Assembly (NCBI RefSeq): GCF_002760615.1
Contig: NZ_AWWI01000122.1
Location: 1 to 60,600 of the forward strand
DNA: 60,600 nucleotides
From: Puniceibacterium antarcticum
GTDB taxonomy: Bacteria; Pseudomonadota; Alphaproteobacteria; Rhodobacterales; Rhodobacteraceae
Direction of reading: 5' to 3'
Both the position numbers and the translations under genes were made by a program. The notes beneath the pieces were generated by a model, which saw only the letters and a list, made by a program, of their open reading frames with translations, ran no database searches and was not told the DNA's origin. This document shows, piece after piece, positions 10,401 through 18,816 of this stretch (position 1 is the first letter of the stretch; each line of letters opens with the position of its first letter).

Positions 10401-10719
10401 TGACCGTAACTGCGAAGGAGCTCTGTCTGAGGTCGCCAGGCTTGGGCGCCGTTTCAAGCAGGCCGAGGCCGTTGCGTTGATGCGCGACCGAAAATCGAAC
10501 ACGGAAGCAATAGCTCTCATTGTAGGTGTCGATCCCAAGCAGCCGCCAATCCTTCAGAGTTTCGAACTTAGCGAAAGCGAAAAAGTAGCTGCAAGCAAGC
10601 TTGCAGACCAAATCCTTCGGAGTCTTGACCAAAGTGAACATGGTCATGTGCTCTTGCTAGCGGCTCTCGCTCGGGCTGTTGCGGCGCTCACCGACAATAT
10701 GGACAAGATCGAAGCATGA
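7417..10719 (+). CDS. sspC: large P-loop ATPase, SspC-like
   Basis: The ATG at 7417 is preferred over the longer frame from 7291: GGAAAGG lies 9 bases before it and it follows the sspB stop directly. The product has 1100 residues. Walker A (GPYGGGKSS) is at about 64-72 and a Walker-B-like ILVLDEL at about 169-175. The rest has no domain recognised by eye. In SspABCD systems the third gene is an ATPase that works with SspB and SspD in phosphorothioation; its exact step is less well defined. The stop overlaps the next gene by ATGA, giving translational coupling. Confidence 0.8.
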   Translation: MARETLSDKVRLNGRFVRSARIDMDLTGTPPLQGYVLQASTEKLLLAMAASLSEGAQSAFTWTGPYGGGKSSTALLLGNLVAGSKEGRSLARKIAGPKLSKAIEKAFDPGLGGWSVIPVTGSRVSLRQAIAEKMAERYGWTRAKKDRATKSDGQLVQDISDHASQGPIILVLDELGKFLEAAADKDHDAHLLQDLAEISARSEGRFVVIGILHQAFEAYADKLASSARLEWAKIQGRFQDLSFLSASDETVRLLGRAIDTDNIPSTAEAQAKSLAKIVGSNRPTDEEELTEALSQTWPLNPICALLLGGITRRSFGQNERSIFGFLASEEPGGFREFLKSTSATSGETFGPDRLWDYLQTNFGLALAAGPLGFQMTLAAEAIEKANVLGTDLHVRLTKSAALIEIFKNGTGLAVDQDALLIAVPESHISDITGALDELCDWGVMLRQKRVGGYALFSGSDFDLDAALERFGGRTTSSDLSQVAAKAGFDHIVAKRHYFDCGVLRTFAFHVECLGDQFDPTEFKRTVGRKASSASGVMVMAIAPQDARSPDIEAKMDDIVRLLEGTGIVSAVSLVGDGKRLIEDAGDLAALSQVQKHVPQIAGDRIARRGIRAREALLRNRSNVELQRLMLSSQWQILAANASELVFSLSAAASRLADVAYHSTPIIHSELLQKDRPSSSAAAALRALCHAMVQSPDQKSLGFVGFPAAFGLYLTTLAPNGLHRKTKSGYGFAEPDSTKIGVSLKPAWKVLHSKKEQSLADVYETWRGAPIGMKYGVMPVLALAFMLANRQSYAVYQDGRFVAALDDIFVDRMLQDPSAIVLRPAGRSEHHLAFLSRLAEALNQSDASALTVASATFQRIEALSDFAKRTNRVSADTRKIRDAIRHADDPETLLFETLPGLDIKGDLVDKTIAAIEECEAAYDVLAKELRHALAQSIGVPSDTFFGSFERAKSIKGLSSDLKFEAFAARVGELEAGAGGLEAVAGTLQPKPMRDWSDRNCEGALSEVARLGRRFKQAEAVALMRDRKSNTEAIALIVGVDPKQPPILQSFELSESEKVAASKLADQILRSLDQSEHGHVLLLAALARAVAALTDNMDKIEA

Positions 10720-11552
10720 CCAACGAACGACACATTCTCGGGATATCGGGCGGCCGCGATAGTGCGGCCTTGGCTGTCTATATGCGTCAAAACCACCCCG
10801 ACATCGACATGGAGTACTTCTTCACCGACACAGGGAAGGAACTACCAGAGGTCTATGACTTTCTTAACAGGCTTGAGGGGTTCCTTGGCAAGCGGATCAA
10901 TCGATTGAACCCGGATCGGGATTTCGATTTCTGGCTTGCCGAGTATGGGCATTTCCTACCGTCGGCCAAGACGCGTTGGTGCACACGACAGCTTAAGTTG
11001 AGGCCATTGAACCTATGGCTGCGTGACGACTTGGAGAAAGGCGTAGTCGTCCATTCCTACGTCGCGATTCGGGCCGATGAGCCAAATCGGTCTGGATACA
11101 AATCGCAGCATCCAAACATGTTGGTTCGCTTTCCACTTCGGGATGCCGGCATCGACAAGGCAGGTGTCGTCGGCTTGCTGAAAGACACTGACATCGGCGA
11201 GCCAGAATACTACCGCTGGCGGTCTCGGTCAGGATGCACCTTCTGCTTCTTCCAACAGAAGATAGAATGGGTGCGTTTGATGGAAGAGCATCCTGAAGCA
11301 TTTGAAGAAGCCCGCGCCTATGAGAAAACGGCTGAGGAACACGGCTCCCCCTTCACCTGGAGCGATGGTGAAAGTCTAGACGACCTCGCCAAACCTGAAC
11401 GTGTTGAGGCGATCAAGGCGGATTACGAAAAGCGCCGGGCCCGCGCCATGCGCGCCGTGCGACCCAACCCACTGTCAGCGCGCTCCGAGCCGTCGATCGA
11501 CGAGATTTTTGGTGTCTCTGAGGGAAATTCATGTGTTATTTGCCACAAATAG
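10716..11552 (+). CDS. sspD: PAPS-reductase-like ATP pyrophosphatase, SspD/DndC-like
   Basis: The 278-residue protein begins with a PP-loop, GISGGRDSAALAVY (about residues 9-22), typical of the PAPS reductase/DndC family. This family activates the DNA backbone oxygen for replacement by sulfur. Conserved cysteines occur at TRWCTRQLKL, SGCTFCFFQQK and near the end at SCVICHK; they could bind an iron-sulfur cluster or pass sulfur. The gene overlaps the SspC-like gene by 4 bases. It completes the modification set with the upstream cysteine desulfurase. A true PAPS reductase in sulfate assimilation is unlikely in this neighbourhood. Confidence 0.85.
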   Translation: MTNERHILGISGGRDSAALAVYMRQNHPDIDMEYFFTDTGKELPEVYDFLNRLEGFLGKRINRLNPDRDFDFWLAEYGHFLPSAKTRWCTRQLKLRPLNLWLRDDLEKGVVVHSYVAIRADEPNRSGYKSQHPNMLVRFPLRDAGIDKAGVVGLLKDTDIGEPEYYRWRSRSGCTFCFFQQKIEWVRLMEEHPEAFEEARAYEKTAEEHGSPFTWSDGESLDDLAKPERVEAIKADYEKRRARAMRAVRPNPLSARSEPSIDEIFGVSEGNSCVICHK

Positions 11553-11618
11553 TACTTGGCTCGCTCACAACCTGCATGAGAGGCTTCACACGTAAGCAGA
11601 ATGAAAAAAGGCCGCTAG

Positions 11619-14024
11619 TTGTTTAAAGTTACAGCGAGAACTGTTTTGGAACTAGGGTCTGAGCTCATTAGCTCAGACCCAATCGCGTTCTACGAACTGA
11701 TTAAAAACGGTATCGATGCTGGATCGAAAGATGGCGTAACTATCTTATTTGACATTGTCTTGCCGCGCAGAGATCTTGAGGAAGCTAAAGCACAAATCAA
11801 TCGCGCGATTTCGACTGATCAATTTGGCCCTGAAGGTGAGACCTGGGACTTTGAAGAGCTGAAGAATTGGATTTCCGCGAAATTAGTTACAGAAGCCGGG
11901 GTGCTTTGGGATCAGGCCGCAGAACTGATTGAGCAGAGCAGAAAATTTGAAGATCTCCTTCATGCCCTTGATAAAATCAATGGGTTAAACACGATCACCG
12001 TCAGGGATTCTGGCTCTGGAATGTCGTTGGATGATCTGAGCTCGCTTTTTCTCGTCATCGGCACACCTTCGCGTCGCAAAGACATTGATGCCGCCATTTC
12101 GGATGGGGCGTCAGATACACCTTATCTAGGAGAGAAGGGGATCGGGCGCCTCTCGGCGATGCGTTTGGGAGACGAACTGTCGGTCCGTACGGCCCAAAGG
12201 ACTGATGAACATTTCAGTCTCATCAACATAGACTGGTCCGCTTTTGATGACCCTTCAAAAATGATCGAGGACATTGAGATCAAACCAAAGCGGGGTGCTG
12301 AAAAGCCGAACCCTGATTTTAGCGGTACAGACATCCGTATCCACCGCCTAAACGCTGACTGGTCGGAAAAGCGCGTAGAGCGGCTTGCCATAGATGACTT
12401 GTCTCTACTCGTGAATCCGCTGGGAAAGAAAACCCGTCAACGGATTGCGGTATTCTGGAACGGGAAACGGGTAGCGATCCGTCGCTTGGAGCGGAGCTTT
12501 CTGTCTCACGCAAATGCGGTCGTTCGGGGGTCATACAAAGTTAGCGAAACCGGACCGGAGCTTGAGCTGCGTATCGAACTCAACAATCTTGGATTTAAGC
12601 ATCCCAAAGAAATTAGTATCGAAACAGCGACGGCGGACGTTCTACATGGCGCATTGGTTGGACCCAAAGCCAAACGCCGCCGCATGAACAAGCGAGACAT
12701 AGACTACACAGCACTGCGTTCAGTTGGTCCGTTTGACTTTGAGTTACATTGGTTCAACCGCTCGATACTCCGCAAAGGTAAGTCGACGGGCGACTACCAA
12801 GCCTTACGCAATCTTCTGGATCAATGGATGGGTGTCAGGCTTTATAGGGATGAGTTCCGAGTTTATCCGTATGGTTCAGAAGATGACGACTGGTTAGAGC
12901 TCGACAAGACGGCCCTGGCCTCAAAGGGGTATGCCTTGAACCGTATCCAGCTTGTCGGGCAAGTCGAAATAGGTCGCTTATCCAACCCAAGCCTCATTGA
13001 TCAAACTAATCGTGAGGGTCTTCGTCAGACGCCAGAAGAGGCAATTCTCAAGGAGACAGTACAGTTCGCGGTCGAACGTCTGCGTGATGAGATGAATCGT
13101 ATCACCCGGGAACAGAAAGACGCCAAAGAACCCTTCATTGTAGATGAAACAAGGACTGTGGATCTCGAGAAGCGAATGAAAAATACCATTCGCGCGATCA
13201 GCAAAGTTGTGCCAAATGAACATCGCAATGCCGTAGAAGAATTGGAGCTTATGCGAGAAGAATTTTCTCGATACGCGGCGCAAGCACGCGAGCGGATTGC
13301 AGATATGGAAAAGGACGCCGATCAGATGCTTGTTATGGCGGGGATTGGCTTGATGGTCGAAGTTGTTGCTCACGAGCTGACTCGGTCCGCCGAAGATGCC
13401 CTCGATATCCTCAATGGACTACGCAAGAAATCTGTTCCCGACGAAATCCGTCGTCGGTTGGAGAGTTTACGTGCCTCGATGAACAGCATTAGCAAGCGTC
13501 TGCGCATTCTAGACCCTTTAAGCGTCACCGGACGACAGCGGAAAGAACGCTTCAAACTCGATGAACTCGTGGAAGAGATTATAGAGGCGCACGAAGCCCA
13601 ATTTGAGCGTCACAAGGTCAAGCCCAACGTCTTGTTACCCGACAAGCCTATTGAGATATCCGCCGTAAAAGGCATGGTAGTTCAGGTTTTGGAGAACTTG
13701 ATATCCAACTCCGTTTACTGGATGGACGTTGAAAAGCAACGCAAGCTCTCGCTAGAGCCCGAGATAACAATCGTGGTGGAAGACAATCCACCTCGCATTA
13801 GATTCAGTGACAATGGCCCCGGTATCTCAAAGCAATACCGGGATCGTATCTTCGATCTGTTCTTTTCGCTCAAAGACAAAAGCCGACGCCGTGGGCTGGG
13901 ATTGTTTATTGCTAAGGAGGCAGCAGAGCACAACGGCGGTAGCCTGACATTGGATCCAGATATGACCAACTCTGAGGGTCGGTATACGACTTTCGACTAT
14001 CGCGTGGTGGGCGAGGGAGCATGA
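11619..14024 (+). CDS. double GHKL ATPase: Hsp90/MORC-like module plus histidine-kinase-like module
   Basis: The TTG at 11619 is the start: the frame has a stop (TAG, 11616-11618) just before it, and AAAGG lies 8 bases upstream. The product has 801 residues. The N-terminal GHKL fold shows ELIKNGIDAG (about 26-35), DSGSGMS (about 130-136) and GEKGIGRLSAM (about 171-181). A second module at the C-terminus is histidine-kinase-like. It has an H-box-like VAHELTRSAEDAL with His about 585, then VLENLISNS, FSDNGPGIS and GLGLFIAKEAA. A coiled region (about 520-570) joins them. It overlaps the receiver-like gene by ATGA. It probably senses an infection or DNA state and signals to that partner, but this is inference. 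Confidence 0.75.
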   Translation: MFKVTARTVLELGSELISSDPIAFYELIKNGIDAGSKDGVTILFDIVLPRRDLEEAKAQINRAISTDQFGPEGETWDFEELKNWISAKLVTEAGVLWDQAAELIEQSRKFEDLLHALDKINGLNTITVRDSGSGMSLDDLSSLFLVIGTPSRRKDIDAAISDGASDTPYLGEKGIGRLSAMRLGDELSVRTAQRTDEHFSLINIDWSAFDDPSKMIEDIEIKPKRGAEKPNPDFSGTDIRIHRLNADWSEKRVERLAIDDLSLLVNPLGKKTRQRIAVFWNGKRVAIRRLERSFLSHANAVVRGSYKVSETGPELELRIELNNLGFKHPKEISIETATADVLHGALVGPKAKRRRMNKRDIDYTALRSVGPFDFELHWFNRSILRKGKSTGDYQALRNLLDQWMGVRLYRDEFRVYPYGSEDDDWLELDKTALASKGYALNRIQLVGQVEIGRLSNPSLIDQTNREGLRQTPEEAILKETVQFAVERLRDEMNRITREQKDAKEPFIVDETRTVDLEKRMKNTIRAISKVVPNEHRNAVEELELMREEFSRYAAQARERIADMEKDADQMLVMAGIGLMVEVVAHELTRSAEDALDILNGLRKKSVPDEIRRRLESLRASMNSISKRLRILDPLSVTGRQRKERFKLDELVEEIIEAHEAQFERHKVKPNVLLPDKPIEISAVKGMVVQVLENLISNSVYWMDVEKQRKLSLEPEITIVVEDNPPRIRFSDNGPGISKQYRDRIFDLFFSLKDKSRRRGLGLFIAKEAAEHNGGSLTLDPDMTNSEGRYTTFDYRVVGEGA

Positions 14025-15964
14025 ACGATCGACGTCAGGTAGCGAATGCTGGTCTCCGATCCGCTATTATCGTGGACGACGGTTACGATGTGATCCCACT
14101 GGTTGATGAACTAAGAGACGAAGAAGGCTGGGATAATTTCTTTGATGATGTTCAGGTCGGCGACGAGGATCGAATTATCGCTTTTTATCCGGACTTCGAT
14201 ATTGGCGATCGAGACCGGCTTAAACAAGAACAAGGATTTGTTACGGCCCTGTGGGAGAACCGCAACGCAGTAAACGACCTCTTGGGCGATTTGTTTGCCA
14301 ATTATGAGCAGAAGGCGGCCGATAATGCACCCTTCCTTCGGTCGGCAGAGGCGGCACTTAGTGCGCTAGGAATTCCGTTTACGACTCATGGGCGTGACTT
14401 CGTTGCCGCAGCCGCATCTGCTGATCTCATTCTCATCGACTTGTTTCTGGGAATTCAGCAAGGCGCCCGAGATAGGGAGGTTACGGTTGAGCGCTTGAAA
14501 GAGGTGATCGACATGCGGAATGGGCCCCTCCCGTCAATCGTATTGATGTCCCAGATACCGACAATCGATGACCTGGCGAAGGAATTTCGCAATGATGTTC
14601 AGCTTCACGCGTCGGCTTTTCGTTACGTCCGCAAGAACGATCTCTCTGTCCCTGGGCGTGTTCGAGGCCTGATTCTGACGCTCGCGGCGCATCGCTCAGA
14701 CAGCCTAGCCTTGGCAACATTTGTCGATACGTGGGAACAGAAAGCCATTGAAGCCGTAGGAAAAGCAGCTGCCTCACTGCGAAAGATCGATATCGATGAT
14801 CTTCAGCATATTCGCACCATGCTCTTGCGTTTCGAGGGAGTAAATACTTCAAGCTATATGCTCGATGTATTCGATCGTGTTTTACAGTACCAAATCGAAG
14901 CACATGACGAGGTTCTCGAGGCCGCAGTTCCGCTTGATGAAATGGCTGACGATCCGCCACCGTTGATGATCTCGAATGATCGCGACACTTTTTCGATTCT
15001 GGAACAAACATTATTCGTTAATCCCTCCCGACGGGCACATGCGACAGGTGCGGTATGGCCAGTGACCTTCGGAGATATCATTGGGCCGAGACTCGGAGCT
15101 CCAGACAAACCTCGCGGGTTTTTCGGAGGTAGGAGAGATTTGGTATTCTTCGTCGCGTCGCCAGAGTGCGATCTCATTCGCACAGATGGTTTGAAAACTG
15201 TTTTGCTCGTTGCCGGAACGCTTGAGGAAGTTGATATGGCCAAACCTGTTCTCGGTGTATCAGGGAATACAACTCCGATCCTCAACTATGCTGGTGTTGG
15301 GCGCTTCCAGATTACTTGGGACTTCGGAGATCTTAGAACAATTGGCTTGTCGCGGGCGAAGGGGCTTTTGAGACCCGGTGGTGACGCAACCATTTTGGGA
15401 CGTCTTCGGGATGTTACGGCACTAGGTTTGAGACAACAGCTGCTTGGAAATGTCGGTAGAGTAGGTGAAATGGCACCTCTCCCACGATCATTCGCGTTTG
15501 ATGCAGAGGTACATTTTCCTCAAGCAGACGGAACGGTTGCACGGCTTGCTTTGCCGGATGGCGTGCAAATTCGTGGCAACATGTTGGTCCCACGCAAAGC
15601 GCGTTCCGCGAACCTCGTTCTCGACTCGAACTGCGAGAACGAGTTAACGCGAGCGATTTTGGACCTCGATATCGCAACTGTTCATCAAAGCAGCCGTGCC
15701 CGCATTAGCAAGTTGAAGGAACAAAGCCAGCTCAGAAAGCTGTTTCGGTCAGGACTTCAGTGGACAACGCTCCCCTTGCAAGGTGCGCGTGAAGCTGAAC
15801 TACTGAAGGATGGTGAGCCGTTACCCGATGAAGACGACAAGAAGCCAAAGACAGAGAAGATCGGCAAGATCGTCTTTGAACCGGATATCGTCGGTCAACT
15901 GGGTGCCGATCTAAGAAAGGCGGGGCTCATTTTCAGAATCAACGTCGAGGAGGTACCCGCTTAA
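14021..15964 (+). CDS. receiver-like protein with unknown C-terminal region, partner of the double GHKL protein
   Basis: The 647-residue protein overlaps the GHKL gene by 4 bases. The first 210 residues resemble a response-regulator receiver with a long insertion. The acidic pair is in IIVDDGYD (D19, D20) and a candidate phospho-acceptor in DLILIDLFLG (about D140). A Ser is in VLMSQIP (about S177) and a Lys in YVRKNDL (about K205). The remaining 430 residues are mixed alpha/beta with no fold recognised and no DNA-binding motif seen. It may be the effector switched by the kinase-like partner. The family is not recognised; the receiver reading is moderate because the insertion is unusual. Confidence 0.6.
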   Translation: MNDRRQVANAGLRSAIIVDDGYDVIPLVDELRDEEGWDNFFDDVQVGDEDRIIAFYPDFDIGDRDRLKQEQGFVTALWENRNAVNDLLGDLFANYEQKAADNAPFLRSAEAALSALGIPFTTHGRDFVAAAASADLILIDLFLGIQQGARDREVTVERLKEVIDMRNGPLPSIVLMSQIPTIDDLAKEFRNDVQLHASAFRYVRKNDLSVPGRVRGLILTLAAHRSDSLALATFVDTWEQKAIEAVGKAAASLRKIDIDDLQHIRTMLLRFEGVNTSSYMLDVFDRVLQYQIEAHDEVLEAAVPLDEMADDPPPLMISNDRDTFSILEQTLFVNPSRRAHATGAVWPVTFGDIIGPRLGAPDKPRGFFGGRRDLVFFVASPECDLIRTDGLKTVLLVAGTLEEVDMAKPVLGVSGNTTPILNYAGVGRFQITWDFGDLRTIGLSRAKGLLRPGGDATILGRLRDVTALGLRQQLLGNVGRVGEMAPLPRSFAFDAEVHFPQADGTVARLALPDGVQIRGNMLVPRKARSANLVLDSNCENELTRAILDLDIATVHQSSRARISKLKEQSQLRKLFRSGLQWTTLPLQGAREAELLKDGEPLPDEDDKKPKTEKIGKIVFEPDIVGQLGADLRKAGLIFRINVEEVPA

Positions 15965-16045
15965 GTCTGGCTAGGGGGCTTTTCCCTACTCTGCCGACTA
16001 ACGAGATTTACAAGTGTAGAAATTGTTCGAAGGCTTAGTCTCGTG

Positions 16046-16984
16046 TCAGCTGGATAAAGTACGGCCCCTAACCAGTATTTCTTGGCCAACTTCGATGCGA
16101 TATTGCGCAGGGAAGAAGTGCATCATCCAGCGCTTGAGAATTCTCCAGGCGTCAGTCGGACTGATCATTGATGACGCATCGATATACTCTGCGATCAAGT
16201 CGGCCGCTTGAGTATCCGAAACCCCTGAACTGCTGGCAGAAACCACTTTTTGGACGACTTCCAACTTTTGGAGCCGATCTGCAACGTACTCCAGGAACTG
16301 TTCCTCCGAGTAACCTTTGGGCGGACCCAGTGTTCTCAAATCGCGTTGTGCGAACTCGAAGGCCGACCGGACCATCTTTGCCTCGTCAAGCTCGCCGGTA
16401 TACACTTTGAATAGCCGTTCTGGCGACGGGCAGAGGGGTATCCATCGGAAAGTCGGATCATCGTCGTGCTCAACATCGATCGAGGTTTTCTTTGGACGCT
16501 GAGCCGCCAAGTCTGCGGCCTGGTGCGCGATCTGATCACGCAGTTCGACTGTCACTGAGACGCAGCTGCTCATTAAGGATGTTTCCCACGCCTGGAGCTC
16601 ATGTAGGTTCATATCTAGCTGAACAAGGAGTTCGAGATTGGTCGGGAGGCGCCAACCGAGTGCTCGCCCGGTCAGATTTGAGGAGCCGAGGAGACAAGAT
16701 TGGTCGGCCCTGAAGAATTTGGCATGCAGGTTTGGGTGCCTCCAAAGCTGCGCGTTCTCGCGATCGGTAATGACCTCGAAGATCTCCAAGTCACAGACGC
16801 CGTCTACGATATCTTCGGGCCGCCAACGCGTTACGCAGTCGATATGGAGCCCTGCCGAGATTGGGATGGCGTCCAATACCCGCTGGAGCGCATCGACCTT
16901 AATGAAGGGCGCAACGAGGACAACTCGCTCTTTCGCCGATGACACTAGTTCCAGCAGTTGGTCGCCCAGCATCTCACCCGCCAT
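16046..16984 (-). CDS. phospholipase D-like nuclease domain protein
   Basis: The product has about 312 residues. One HKD-type motif is visible: NLHAKFF with His/Lys near 87 and 89, followed by LLGSSNLTGRALG. The N-terminus (LLELVSSAKERVVLVAPFIK) is typical of PLD-like nucleases and helicase-linked PLD domains. With a single motif it would act as a dimer. The start ATG overlaps the upstream GHKL stop as TGATG, so it is the last gene of the helicase/GHKL/PLD operon. In that setting it is the best candidate for the DNA-cutting subunit. It faces the receiver-like gene tail to tail, 81 bases away. Confidence 0.75.
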   Translation of the reverse strand: MAGEMLGDQLLELVSSAKERVVLVAPFIKVDALQRVLDAIPISAGLHIDCVTRWRPEDIVDGVCDLEIFEVITDRENAQLWRHPNLHAKFFRADQSCLLGSSNLTGRALGWRLPTNLELLVQLDMNLHELQAWETSLMSSCVSVTVELRDQIAHQAADLAAQRPKKTSIDVEHDDDPTFRWIPLCPSPERLFKVYTGELDEAKMVRSAFEFAQRDLRTLGPPKGYSEEQFLEYVADRLQKLEVVQKVVSASSSGVSDTQAADLIAEYIDASSMISPTDAWRILKRWMMHFFPAQYRIEVGQEILVRGRTLSS

Positions 16985-18816
16985 CAATCATCCTCGCCAT
17001 CGTCCAGGAAGAACCGGGTCATCTTGCCCCACTCTTGACGCATGTCCGATAGGCGTTGCTTATGCCTGACTTCTTCCATTTCGTAGCGAGCCCAAGCCGA
17101 AAACACGATGCGCAGTGTGTCAGAAGCCATGTGTACGCGGTCGAGCAGTTCCTTTTCGGTATCTTCTTCTGTGTCCGGGTTCAGCGCTCTCACCAGGTTT
17201 TCGTAGAACGGATGGTTGGAATTGAAGATAACGTTGGTGACACCGCCTTGGACGCTCTCCACGTTGAAGAACGCATAGCCTTCCATGGCTTTTTCGAGGA
17301 AAGCAACCTTGCGCTTTCTCGTAAGGATGGCGTCAGCAATGGCTTTGGCGACGTCGTCGGGATAGTGCTTGTCGTCCTTCAAGTCGTCTTCATAGGCATC
17401 CCGGTCATCGGCTCCAAAATCCTCCGTGTCTCCTGGCGTCTCATGTCCCTCGTCCGCACGCTGACGGAATTTCGAGGTGACTGTGTCTTCTACGCCTGGT
17501 TCTTCGTGACGTTTGCGACCGCCCGTGCTTCTTGTGCCTTTCGTCTGCTGTTCTGTTCTTTTCCTCAGTTGGGTGATCTGTTCCCGGATGTGCTCGACGA
17601 TAGGGATTAGGAGCGCCCGCGGGTCACCTTCGCTGCTCGCTCGTTCAATGAAAGAGGAGCGGCTTTCATTTTCTTCCGCGTCGGCCTTCCAATCATATTG
17701 GGCCAGTTGCGAAAAGATCGTCGCACTTTGCTTGTTGTTCGTTACGCCGAAGATTTCGTCGAGCGTGGCAGGGAATTCGACCTCAGCTCCCCACCATCGT
17801 TCGGTGGGATCATAGCTGTTGGTCCAAGATGTATCCAAATCGAGTTCACGACCTTCTCGAACGATCGAAAGGCCGAGGTTCTTCATGGCATGTTTGCCAT
17901 ACGGCTTTGCGCCGCGATTCAGCCCGTCATCAGGCACGGTTTCCGGCTTGGCCCAACTGAATCTGACAAATACTTTATGCTGCTTGCCTCCAAGATCGAT
18001 TGTGAACTCTTCGTCGTTCTCGCCCCAACGTTGAAACATTGCAACCTTGTCAAAAGGTTCGGGAGTGGAGGAGTTCGGCATAAGGTAGAGGGGATCATTG
18101 ACAACCGCCAACCGGCGGCCGGTGTTCCCACCCTCTTCCACCCGTACGAGATGAATGGCGACACGGCCATCGTTAATGAACTTGCGATACATCCGGCCGA
18201 TGATCGCCTCGGTGTTTCGCAGGGTCGCCTCAGCGCCTCGCCATGTAAGTCGATACTCTTCAAATCGCGACCAGACCACGAGTGTACCGGAGGTCCCCAA
18301 GATTTCGGACCGTTCGCGCCATTTGCTGGGAAGGGCTGAAGGAGTTGGCGGCGGCACCCGATCTTTCACACCGCTTTGAATGTCAGCGACATCCAGATAG
18401 GAATGAATGGCATTGTCCGGCCCGTTCGTCCAAGTCCAGACATCCAAACGGCGACATTGCGAAATTGACGAGTTTGGAAGTCCCATGCCGAACCGTCCAA
18501 TGCCAGCTCGATCATCCAGGTGAGTGCCGTTTCCAAACTGCAGAGCGATGGCCAATGTTCGTGCGGACATGCCCTTGCCGTTGTCGATCGTGCCGATTTC
18601 CTGCAGGCGAAGGCGCTGCTGAGAATTTACCTGTTCGTACTTCTCGACACAGATGAGCTCAACTTCACTGGCGTCAGCCTGAATTGAGTTGTCGATCAGC
18701 TCTGCGAGAGCGTATGCGGTATTTCGATACCCACTATCGCGCATCGCTTTTACGGCGAGTTCCGGTGGAATAATGAACCCGGATTCAGTGGTCCCGTCGC
18801 TAACAATTTCGTTCAT
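16984..18816 (-). CDS. GHKL (Hsp90/MORC-like) ATPase
   Basis: The ATG at 18816 has GGGAAG 9 bases before it; an ATG at 18825 is the alternative. The product has about 610 residues. Its N-terminal GHKL fold has ELIDNSIQA (about 39-47), DNGKGMS (about 78-84) and GIGRFGMGLPNSSIS (about 105-119), the pattern of MORC-type ATPases. The middle is a basic, low-complexity linker. No nuclease motif was seen. It overlaps both the helicase gene upstream and the PLD gene downstream, so the three should form one complex. MORC/Hsp90-like ATPases recur in bacterial defence islands next to helicases and nucleases. Confidence 0.75.
   Translation of the reverse strand: MNEIVSDGTTESGFIIPPELAVKAMRDSGYRNTAYALAELIDNSIQADASEVELICVEKYEQVNSQQRLRLQEIGTIDNGKGMSARTLAIALQFGNGTHLDDRAGIGRFGMGLPNSSISQCRRLDVWTWTNGPDNAIHSYLDVADIQSGVKDRVPPPTPSALPSKWRERSEILGTSGTLVVWSRFEEYRLTWRGAEATLRNTEAIIGRMYRKFINDGRVAIHLVRVEEGGNTGRRLAVVNDPLYLMPNSSTPEPFDKVAMFQRWGENDEEFTIDLGGKQHKVFVRFSWAKPETVPDDGLNRGAKPYGKHAMKNLGLSIVREGRELDLDTSWTNSYDPTERWWGAEVEFPATLDEIFGVTNNKQSATIFSQLAQYDWKADAEENESRSSFIERASSEGDPRALLIPIVEHIREQITQLRKRTEQQTKGTRSTGGRKRHEEPGVEDTVTSKFRQRADEGHETPGDTEDFGADDRDAYEDDLKDDKHYPDDVAKAIADAILTRKRKVAFLEKAMEGYAFFNVESVQGGVTNVIFNSNHPFYENLVRALNPDTEEDTEKELLDRVHMASDTLRIVFSAWARYEMEEVRHKQRLSDMRQEWGKMTRFFLDDGEDD

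Noticed and set aside
5322-11552. Reading the modification genes as a Dnd (double-strand phosphorothioation) system
   Set aside because: No DndB-, DndD- or DndE-like gene is present; DUF4007 and the large ATPase between the desulfurase and the PAPS-reductase-like gene fit Ssp.
11619-15964. Detocs defence system
   Set aside because: Only two genes are present, the first has an Hsp90/MORC-like N-terminal module rather than the sensor part known for DtcA, and no separate effector follows.
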